Assembly (NCBI GenBank): GCA_002104895.1
Contig: MCFG01000351.1
Location: 50,001 to 73,425, forward strand
Source: Anaeromyces robustus
Taxonomy: Eukaryota > Neocallimastigomycota > Neocallimastigomycetes > Neocallimastigales > Neocallimastigaceae
DNA length: 23,425 bases
Reading direction: 5' to 3'
Shown: positions 14,639 to 23,425 of the stretch, one piece after another
Layout: each line of letters begins with the position of its first letter
How positions within the stretch are numbered: the first letter of the stretch is position 1
The notes under the pieces: model-generated
Database searches by the model: none
What the model was told of the DNA's origin: nothing
Seen by the model: only the letters and a program-made list of their open reading frames with translations
Made by a program: the position numbers and the translations under genes

Positions 14639-17461
14639 TAGAAGCCATATTAACATAAACAAAAACCCAAATCAACAAAACTTAAAAATATGTAAAAATA
14701 AACTTTATTATAAACAAAATTTTAAAAATAAAATAAAAATATACAATAATAAATTTTAATTATTATTATTTTTTTTTCTTTTTTCTTTTTTTTCTTTTTT
14801 TTCTTTTTTTTTTATTTATTATTTATTAAACTTTAATTAAAATAAATTAAAGTTAAATATTGTTATTATTATTTTTTATAATATATAATTTATTATATGT
14901 GATATAATTTAGTTTATTTAAAATATTTTATAGTTTATATATATTTAAGCCTATTGTTTACTTATTCTATAATATATTAATATATAATAATTCCTATAAA
15001 AAAAAATTTTCCATATTTAATATTAAATATTTAAAAAAAATTTTCCATTTAATAAACTTTCTTTTATATATTTTTTTAAAAACACTAATAATAATAATAA
15101 TAAATAATGTTTTATATTAAAATATATATAAACTTTATTTTTATTTTTAATTAAATGTCTTACAATATTCAACTATTTGTATTACATTACATTTTTTTAC
15201 TTTTTTTATATATTATTTGTATTATTTGTATTACATAATAAATAAAGTTTTAACATAAAAAGAGAAAGGTTTTTAAAAAAATAATATATATAAAAAAAAT
15301 ACTATTTTAACTTTATATATATATATATTAATAAAATATTTTTAAAACTGAAAAATATATATATAATTATACATATACTATAATAATAATAGTAATTCTT
15401 AATTATTATAATAACAAATATTAAACGAAATAAAAAAAATATACAAAAACAAAATATTTATATATATCATCAAATTTCATTTACTACTTTTATTTTATTT
15501 ATAAAAAATATATAGTAATATAAATTCATATTTATTTTACTATATATAATAAATTATAATTAATATTTTTTGATTATAAGCAATGTATAATAATTATTTA
15601 TTATTATAAAAAGAAAATTTAAAAATAATTAAAGAATTCATAAGAATTTTTTTTTTAATTATGAGATAATTAATAAAAAATTTTGATTTATTTTATTAAT
15701 TACTATTGTTTGTTTTGTTACAGAAATAATATAATTTGTTTTTAATATTTTTAATATAATAACATATATTCATTTATATACATTTTCAATTTTTTTATTG
15801 CATAATAAAGAAAAGTTGAAAAAATTTAAATTTAAATTTAAAAAATTTCAATCAATAAATATAAAATATAAGATAATTTAGATAAAGAAGAAAAAAAAAA
15901 GCAAAAAAAAAAAAAAACACTTAAAATTCTACATTATATTTTAAAAAATCATAATTATATTTATATAATATAATATATTATAATTATAATTAATACTAAC
16001 TTATAGTCAATTGTTACACTTTAAAAAAAAAAAAAAAAGATTTCATTATCACAATATACTTAAATTCTAAAATTCTAAAATTCTAAAATTATGTATAATA
16101 TCTATTAATAATATAATAATTTATATTTTCTTTTTCTTTTTTCCCTTTTCTCTTTTCCCTTTTTTTTTTTTTTTATATAAAAAAAAATAAATAATAATAT
16201 TGTTTTTTGCATAATTAATCCTTTTATAGTAATGTATTATGAATAATTTTAATTAAAAAATAAAAAATATTAAAAAAAAAATCATAAATAAATAGGTTCT
16301 TATATGGAATTTTAAAATGTAGTACAATACCAAAACAATATTTTTTTTTATATATTAAATAAAATTTTTAATAAACAATAGATTAAATATTAAATAAAAA
16401 CAATATATTAAATATTAAATATTAAAATAATAATTTTCCAATGGAGCTTAACAATCATTCCATTTAAACTTTAAACAATAAAATGATAAATAATGAAATT
16501 TTTATAGTACTTTTAATTATAATATTAACTTTTAAAAATTCTAATTAGTTTTATTTATTATTATTCTCTATAATTTATTATTAATTTACTTTAATTATAA
16601 TTATTTTCTAAACTTCAAATAATTAATAAATTTTAATATTATATTGAATTATCATTTAAAATAATTAATAACATTAATAAAAAAATAATAAGATTATTAA
16701 ATTATATTTTAAAACAATATCTTTATCATTATTATCTTAAACTAAATCAATTCTTAAAAATATTATTGAATATTAAATTTATATAAATTATAAACAATTT
16801 ATAATTAATATTATAAAAATAATAAACGATTCTAAAATATTTTAATTAAATAATATGACTCGAAAATAGTTTCTAAAAACACTTTTAAAATACCTTCTAA
16901 ATACTTTTTAAATATTCTTTACACTTAAACATTTCTAAATTAGAAATAACAACTAATTTTATTTACTTTATAAATAAATAAACAGTTTATCTTTATAATT
17001 TTATTAATAATATTATTTATTTTTATTATTTATTTTATTATTATTTTTATACATTTTTACTTATTTTATTCAATAATTTTTAATTATTTTATTTATATTT
17101 TTATAAATACTTGTATTATTTTATTTATTATTGTAAATAGTTTAATTTTAAAGAAAAATATAAATACATGTAAATATTTTTATGTAAATTAATTCTTTAC
17201 TACTATTTTTAATAATAGCTTAGTCATAAATATAATAAATTAATAATTATTAGAATAAATTACTAAATTAAAATATATAATCAACATAAAATAGTTTAGT
17301 TAAGAATAAAACTACTATTTAATAAATAATAATAAATTTAATAAAATTTTAATAAATAAATTTTATATTTTAAACTTAATAATAAAACTGTGTTTTTATA
17401 AAACAATTTTAGTGTTTAAATTTACAATCTACTGGAAAATAACTTAGACAGTTATTCTGAA

Positions 17462-17522
17462 AATACATAGGTAATATCACTTTCTTCCCTATAAAGAATT
17501 AAGATATTACCATTTTGTATTA
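17462..17522. other. GC-richer stem-loop in gene-free DNA, possible small RNA or foldback element
   Basis: GGTAATATC at 17470-17478 pairs perfectly with GATATTACC at 17503-17511. The pairing resumes outside as AATACA with TGTATT after a small internal loop. The 100 bases 17421-17520 contain about 25 G/C, close to coding exons and far above the surroundings. The minus strand has an open frame ending in YREESDITYVFSE, but it begins in translated microsatellite and matches no family I know. Small RNA, foldback transposon remnant and decayed exon are all possible. Confidence 0.35.
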
Positions 17523-17574
17523 AAAACAATAATGCAAAATATAAATATATATAAATATATATTATTCTATTATA

Positions 17575-17714
17575 AATAAATAAATAAGTAAATATAAATA
17601 AATAAATAATAATAAATAAATATAAATAAATAAATAAATAAATAAATAAGTAAATAAATAAGTAAATAAATAAATAAGTAAATAAATAAATAAATAAATA
17701 GATAAATAAATAAA
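17575..17714. repeat. Imperfect (AAAT)n array with AAGT variants
   Basis: About 140 bp of AAAT units interrupted by regularly recurring AAGT units near 17587, 17650, 17662 and 17678. This suggests expansion of a longer compound unit rather than simple slippage alone. Confidence 0.85.
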
Positions 17715-18095
17715 TGAAACAATTAAATATATTAATAATCAATTTTTTTTTTAAGTAAAAAATATTTAATTATTTGTTTAATTTCCTTTTTTAGTCTTTT
17801 TCTTTTTCTTTTTTTTTTTTTTTTTTAAATTAATTGTTCAATAATTTTTTTTTTTTTTTTTTTTTTATGGCACACAATTTGTACGTCACTTTTATTGAAT
17901 TTAAATATTAAAATACATGAATCATAAAAAAACACATAATGAAAAAAAATGATACTAAAAAAAAATAAAAAACCAGTAATATATTATAGATAATAATAAA
18001 TAATACTGGAGGGAAAAAAAATAGTATAATAATATTTAAAAACAATAAATCCATACAAGCCCTTAAGTTCAATAATAATATTTTCTATTTATTTT

Positions 18096-18160
18096 CTATT
18101 TTTTTTTTTTTTTTGTTTTATTGTTTTATTGTTTTAATGTTTTATTTTTTTTTTTTTTTT

Positions 18161-18203
<43 letters not shown>

Positions 18204-18252
18204 TTTCTTTTTTTTTTTCTGTGAAGTTTCAGGAATTTCTTTTTTTTCTAAA

Positions 18253-18285
<33 letters not shown>

Positions 18286-18300
18286 TTTCTTTTTTTTTTT
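18096..18300. repeat. Long T-rich tract
   Basis: About 200 bp of poly-T broken by single G, C or A, with one non-T island near 18219-18240. Apparent open frames here are poly-Phe artefacts. Confidence 0.85.
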
Positions 18301-18450
18301 AATTTTAATATTAGTTACTTCTATTAATGTTTCTATTTTTAATTATTTTTTGTTCTTATAGTAAATTCTAAAAATTATATATATTTTTTATAACAAAAAA
18401 AAAAAAAAAAAAAAAAAAGACAGAAATTACAGAAATTAATAATAACTTAT

Positions 18451-18536
18451 TTAACACAGTATTTATTAATTTTTATTAATAAATACTGTGTTAAGTTTTT
18501 ATTAAATTTATTAATAAATTAATAAATTTAATAAAA
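18451..18536. repeat. Two adjacent perfect foldback hairpins
   Basis: Hairpin 1: the 20-base arm 18451-18470 (starting TTAACACAGT) is exactly complementary to 18475-18494, with a TTTT loop. Hairpin 2: arm 18497-18514 is exactly complementary to 18519-18536, with a TAAA loop. The motif TGTGTTAAGTT at the end of hairpin 1 recurs right after hairpin 2, near 18540-18550. The pair lies about 190-275 bp beyond the stop of receptor copy B, with A-runs on both sides (18393-18418 and 18588-18603). It could be a foldback/MITE-like element or a 3' UTR structure. Confidence 0.75.
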
Positions 18537-18548
18537 TATTGTGTTAAG

Positions 18549-18623
18549 TTATCAATTTATTATACAAGTTTTTATATATCTCTACGTAAAAAAAAAAAAA
18601 AAATTATCAATATATTGTACAAG
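18549..18623. repeat. 20-bp direct repeat, 18 of 20 matching
   Basis: The 20 bases at 18549-18568 recur at 18604-18623 with two mismatches, both starting TTATCAAT and ending TACAAG. The second copy continues into a short stem TACAAG/CTTGTA. They follow directly after the foldback hairpins and look like part of the same composite repeat. Confidence 0.65.
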
Positions 18624-18690
18624 CTTGCTTGTATTTCTTGAATATAATTTTTTTTTTTTTTTGTTTTTTAATATCAAGTTTTTATGTAAA

Positions 18691-18728
18691 TAATATAATA
18701 TTATTTCAATAATATAATATTATTTCAA
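18691..18728. repeat. 19-bp tandem duplication across the stop codon of receptor copy B
   Basis: Bases 18691-18709 are repeated exactly at 18710-18728, both starting TAATATAA and ending TTTCAA on the plus strand. The right-hand unit contains the TGA stop of the minus-strand gene (18727-18725), so the duplication joins the last codon and the 3' UTR. Confidence 0.85.
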
Positions 18729-19098
18729 ACACGAATTTCACCAAGTTGTTGCCTATTTCGTTGTAATAAAATTGGAAATAGAGAGAAGTACATAGCTTCA
18801 ACTACTTCTTCTTTTGCCTAATTATTTTAATTGAATTAATTAATTAAAGGATTATTAAAATATCAATATATATTTATATATACTTATATATATAAGTATA
18901 AATTTTTTTTTTTTTCTTTTTCTTTATATATGATACTTACTTCATCAAATATTCCTACGGTTGAATAAGTGTATAATCCATGATAAATTTTTCTTAAAGT
19001 TTCACTAGTAATATTAACTGCGGCTGGTCCATTAATATCAATAAAACTATATTAATTATTATAATTATAATCATATTTAAATAATTATTATTATTATA

Positions 19099-19137
<39 letters not shown>

Positions 19138-20074
19138 TATAGATGTAAATTATTTTTATTTCTTAATAATAATTATAATTATTTAAATAAAATTATAATA
19201 ATAATAATAATGATAATAATAATAAATAAATAAATAAATTATAAAAATTTACGTATGATAAAATGAATTATATAATGGTACTAATGAAGGAACTAATGGT
19301 TGACTTGGATCATATTCATCATCATCCAATATAGTAGAAGTTTGACTACTTGAATATTGATTTACATAATAATTATTATTATCATACATCATATTAGAAT
19401 TACTACTACTATTTTTTCTTTTTATAGCACGAATAGCATGTTTTCGTAATATTAAATAATTTTCCCAAAATAAAACATTTTCAACTGAAAATTCTTGAAT
19501 TGCAATAGCTTTTAATTCTTCTACTAAGTTTGGCGAATGTAAAACTTTAATAGAAGAATATTGTATAATAATTTGAAAAAAAAAAAAATAAAAATAAAAA
19601 TAAAAATAAAAAATAAAAAATAAAAAAAAAAAAAAGATTATTAAAAAAATTTTTTTATTTATTAATATTAATATGATATAATATTATATAATATAAATAT
19701 AATATATAGTTATTATGAATTATACCTTTAATGAAATATTGGAATGTATTTGTTGGCTAAATAATATAAAAATTAATTAAAATAATAATAATAATTAATA
19801 ATAATTGTTAATAATAATAATACTAATAATAATAATTATATATATATATATATTTTTTAAAAATTAATTACTTCATTTTTATGTTTTTTATTCATTCGTT
19901 CAGCTATTATACATTTTATTAATGGAATAACCACTGATGTAGTTTGAACATAAAATCCTAATAAAACAAAAAATAAACGACCACTTTTTGTATAATAATT
20001 TAATTGATTTATAAATTTTATTTTGGCTATTATCTTTTCATTCTTAACTAAAGCATATAAAATTTGTACTATAT

Positions 20075-20115
<41 letters not shown>

Positions 20116-20873
20116 TAAAAAAAAAATATTAAAAAATAAATATAACAATAATATTATAATAAATATAAATATAAATAATATAAATAAATAATTTATATTA
20201 TAATAAATATAAATATAAATAATATAAATAAATAATTTAAATAAGATATAAATTGTTATTATTATATATAAATCTTTATTTATTAATGTATGAATAGATG
20301 AATATTATATGGATAGTTTTATATTAGCTTACATATAATTGAGACAATAGCAAAACTAAAACAATCAAACTATCATATATATATAAATTTTATAAAAATT
20401 GGTCAAATATTTTTTTTTTTTTTTTGTTTTTTTGTTTTTTTTTTTTTTTCATTATAAATTTTTTATTATATTAAAAATGTATTTATTTTATAAATTATTA
20501 ATTAAAAAAGACTTTTTTTATTATTATTATTATTATTACCTTAATACCAAATCTATGGTTATCTTTAATACTTGAAAAAGTAAAAATAATTACAAAAATA
20601 ATGCAAATAAAAGTAAATATTATATCAATTATTTGTGGTATCATAAACATTGTTGCCATATATTTCCAACTATTTACATTTATATCTTTTTTATCTACAT
20701 TAGAATTATCAATATTTGTATTATTCTTATTGATATTTTCAATATTATTAATTTGTTTTGATTGAGATATTTTTTCATTAATATTGACAAATTGATTACT
20801 AATTATAAAATTTATAGAATAACAATATTTCATATATATATATATATATAATTATTATTATTATTATTATTAC

Positions 20874-20916
<43 letters not shown>

Positions 20917-21167
20917 TTCTTTAATTAAAAAATAAATATTGATAATTATTATACATACAATGAACATGATTCAGATTTAATATGGAAATATACACAAACT
21001 AAAAAATCAATAATCTATAATATTAATTATAATTATAATTATAATTATTAATTTTTCTTTTCATTTCATATTATTTATTTTAATTTAAATATATATATAT
21101 ATATATATATACTTACGACAAGGAAAATTAATAAAAAACGAACGATTCGCTAAATTAATGGTTTGAA

Positions 21168-21198
<31 letters not shown>

Positions 21199-22918
21199 TA
21201 TTAGATTATTAGTTTATATATTTATACATTTATTTTTATTATTAAAAACATATAAATATAACACATATATATAATATATATATATATGTTTTTTTTTTTT
21301 TTTTTAATGTTTTATTATTACTACTAGGATTAATATTATAAATTATAACTATAAAATAATTACTTTATCAACAATTTTATATATGGATTTATAATAAATA
21401 TTAGGTTCAATAGTGGTACCACGCCTTAATAATTTATTATATTTATCTTCCTTTAATTGAGTAACTATAATAACGTATTAATTATTTCAAAATTAATATA
21501 AATATTTTAAATAAATATATAATTAAAAATAATAAAATAGAAATAAAAAATATAATAAAAAAATAAAATAAAACTTATTGAAAAATTAATTATAGTAACA
21601 AAATATTAATAATAAAAACCTTTAAACACATTTAATTTATACAATAAAATTAATCGAATTGCGCGTGAAATATAACTATTTATTATAAATAAAAAAAAAA
21701 GATATTTAAAATGAAAAATAAAAATAGATAAATTAATTATCTCATATATTTATATATCTTATAATAAGAATTTCATATTTGATATTATATTATGTTAAGA
21801 AAAAAAAAAAAAAAAAAAAAAAAATACCATATTTCCATTATGAATAAAAAAATTGTTGCTGAATAATAGGTATCTAATTTATAAATTTTTAATATGTATA
21901 AAATATTAAAAAATTAAAACATTTTAATTTATTTTATTTTATTTTATTTTTTATATTATACTATATAACTATATAATTATACTATATAATTATTTATTCA
22001 CTATATTATATATAGTTATAAACTTACAGGCACATGGAATTGTAATAAGTTGAGTGATCTGTTTTTTTTTTTTTTTTTTTTTATTAATTTATAAAATGAA
22101 AAATATAGACTATTAAAAAAAAATATTTTATAAAGAAATAAATTTTTCTTATTTTATAAAAACTTACTAAATTAAAGAAAACATATATAAATGTTGATAT
22201 ACCACCAATAAATGTAAGAATAAAATTTCTTTGTTTTACGATATACCATTTTCTATAATGGAATAACCTATTTATTATTTAAGAATATTTAAAAATATTT
22301 AATAAAAATATATAATATATATATATTAAGTTTTCCTTTTTTATAAGTTATATTATATTATATAATATTATATAATATTATATTATATTATATTATATTA
22401 TATTATATTATATTATATTATATTATATAATATTATATTATATAATATTATATTATATTATATTATATTATATTATATTATATTATATTATATTATATTA
22501 TATTATATTATATTATATTATATTATATTAATAATATCATTATTATTATTGTTATTATTATTTATTATCATTAAATTATTTTACCCTATTAAGGATAATG
22601 AAAAATAAAGTACACAAAATATATTTAATCCCATAAAAATATACATGGTAGGTTTGTCATTATCAATTAATTGTAATTTATTTGCCTGATTCATGGTAGC
22701 GTTTTCAATAGATTGAGAAGTATTATTAATAGAATCTATATATGGTTGAGACATATAGGTATTGGATCCATCATTATAGCTTGAATCTAACGTTCTATTA
22801 AAACCATAATCATTATTATTAGTATTATTATAACCTGAAACTACTGCATTATCATAACTTGTATTTCCATTACTATTATTATATCCTGAAACTACTGTAT
22901 TATCATAACTTGTATTTC

Positions 22919-22967
<49 letters not shown>

Positions 22968-23051
22968 ATTATTATATCCTGAATTTGCTGTAGTATTAAA
23001 ACCTATATATACACCGCTACTATATTCTGCGGTTTTTTCTTTAGTAGACAT
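18725..23051 (-). CDS. Seven-transmembrane protein with C-terminal RGS domain, copy B
   Basis: Fifteen exons in transcript order: 23051-22585, 22267-22168, 22058-22028, 21873-21828, 21675-21620, 21464-21364, 21149-21117, 21014-20959, 20798-20540, 20369-20333, 20068-19872, 19756-19726, 19544-19253, 19046-18941, 18817-18725. The frame closes to 634 residues. Exons 2-8, 10-12, 14 and 15 have exactly the lengths of copy A, and all 14 intron phases agree. The longer N-terminus (about 134 residues) has a 15-Asn run (30-44) and two 17-residue GNTSYDN-type repeats (45-78). TM1 is near 135-158 and the others follow as in copy A. The RGS box starts near 472 (EFSVENVLFWENY) and ends with VEAMYFSLFPILLQRNRQQ. 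Asn580 in AVNITS matches RGS4 Asn128. Membrane blocks such as HYRKWYIVKQRNF and QTTSVVIPLIKC are identical between copies. The likely role is a receptor that tunes G-alpha; the ligand is unknown. No frameshift or early stop was seen, so both copies look functional. Confidence 0.9.
20153..20239. repeat. 44-bp tandem duplication in intron 10 of copy B
   Basis: Unit 20153-20196 is followed at once by a second copy 20197-20239 that is identical over 43 bases. It lies in the intron 20069-20332. Near identity marks it as recent. Confidence 0.85.
22353..22530. repeat. (TATTA)n array in intron 1 of copy B
   Basis: About 175 bp of TATTA/ATTAT units with a few TATAA interruptions fill most of the 317-bp intron 22268-22584. 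The matching intron of copy A (12141-12250) is only 110 bp and lacks the array, so it expanded after the duplication. Confidence 0.92.
22818..22919 (-). repeat. 51-bp coding minisatellite, two units
   Basis: Two in-frame 51-bp units encode GNTSYDNTVVSGYNNSN and GNTSYDNAVVSGYNNTN in the extracellular tail of copy B. Further partial relatives (SGYNN, GFN) flank them, next to the 15-Asn run at 22920-22964. Copy A has only scattered NTGYDD and NTGYNN motifs at the same place. Confidence 0.9.
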
Positions 23052-23425
23052 TTTTGTTTATATTTATTATTAAATATTTCATAAAACTATTTAAGAAGTT
23101 AAAAAAAAAAAATAAAAATAAAAAATAGTATATATTTATTTTTAATATTACTTAATGATCTTAAATATATCCTATTTAACTACTTTTCTTTTTTTTTATT
23201 ATTATTTTATTATATTATTTATTTTATATAATAAATATTAACATGTAGTATCTTTTATTATTAATAAAAATATTATTAATTCTACTAATGGAAAAATCTT
23301 TCGTTTAATATTTTAAAAAAAATTTTTTTATATTTTTATTATATATTATATTATTTTTTGAATTTTTTTTTTCTTTTATTTAATTATATTAAATATTTTT
23401 TCTTCTAAAAATTCGAAAAAAAATT
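23052..23425. other. Upstream region of receptor copy B
   Basis: AT-rich DNA carries the 5' UTR and promoter of the minus-strand gene; the start codon context is AACAAAAATG. No other gene is visible. It shows no obvious shared block with the upstream region of copy A beyond A/T runs, so the two promoters appear to have diverged. Confidence 0.6.

Larger units (their letters stand above)
12616..18724. other. 6.1-kb gene-free region between the two receptor copies
   Basis: No frame here reads as a protein except low-complexity shadows of microsatellites. Contents: copy A promoter and 5' UTR at its left end, a (AAAT)n array (13504-13546), small hairpins at 13148-13170 and around 13680 and 13750, an AT palindrome at 13860-13889, a (TTTA)n array (14099-14181), T/C-rich tracts near 14770-14812, a GC-richer hairpin at 17462-17522, an AAAT-type array (17575-17714), a long T tract (18096-18300), and foldback repeats at 18451-18623. 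No decayed RGS or 7TM piece of a third copy was seen. Confidence 0.7.

Noticed and set aside
17452-17742. Minus-strand open frame of 96 codons rich in Tyr, Leu, Phe and Ile
   Set aside because: Most of it is the translated AAAT-type microsatellite; only the last 20 or so residues look protein-like and they match no known family. Kept as a possible hairpin or RNA instead of a gene.
18113-18361. Plus-strand open frames of poly-Phe
   Set aside because: They are poly-T tracts read as Phe codons, with no domain and no splice-linked partner.
12616-18724. Possible third, decayed 7TM-RGS copy between the two genes
   Set aside because: I looked for the conserved blocks (HYRKWY, SRAIRL, QTTSVVIP, FSVENVLFW, FDEA) on the minus strand and saw none.

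Overview
The window is eukaryotic DNA of extreme AT-richness. Coding exons are relatively GC-richer islands. Between them lie introns and intergenic stretches made almost only of A and T, with poly-A/poly-T runs, (AAT)n, (TTTA)n and (TATTA)n microsatellites, GT-AG introns, A-rich start contexts and asparagine runs inside proteins. Four protein genes can be rebuilt by following reading frame across splice sites. The low gene density, the many introns per gene (14 in each receptor) and the fungal-type 7TM-RGS receptors fit an anaerobic gut fungus (Neocallimastigomycota) best. A dictyostelid would share the composition but normally has few introns. The organism call is inference.

Layout. 1-3168 (+): the 3' part of a cyclin-dependent-kinase-like gene, six introns visible, whose last exon adds a very long Asn-rich tail. 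3169-5806: gene-free, but with a short GC-rich insert at 5003-5112 flanked by a 10-bp direct repeat and ending in a 25-base poly(A), the signature of a retroposon. 5807-7572 (+): a three-exon secretory-pathway glycosyltransferase of the Och1 / DXD sugar-transferase type. 7573-8816: spacer between convergent genes. 8817-12615 (-) and 18725-23051 (-): two head-to-tail paralogues, each with 15 exons, coding for seven-transmembrane proteins with a cytoplasmic RGS domain (GprK/AtRGS1-like architecture). 12616-18724: a 6.1-kb gene-free stretch between them, with microsatellites, foldback repeats and one small GC-richer hairpin. 23052-23425: upstream region of the second receptor.

The two receptors are an old tandem duplication. 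All 14 introns sit at the same codon and phase and most exons keep exactly the same length, while the proteins have clearly diverged in the extracellular N-terminus and in loops. They are likely to couple an external signal to G-alpha deactivation at the plasma membrane. Part of the usual G-alpha contact surface of the RGS box appears substituted in both. The kinase and the glycosyltransferase have no evident functional link to them; a shared operon-like role is not expected in this kind of genome. No tRNA, rRNA, CRISPR or bacterial-type feature was seen.
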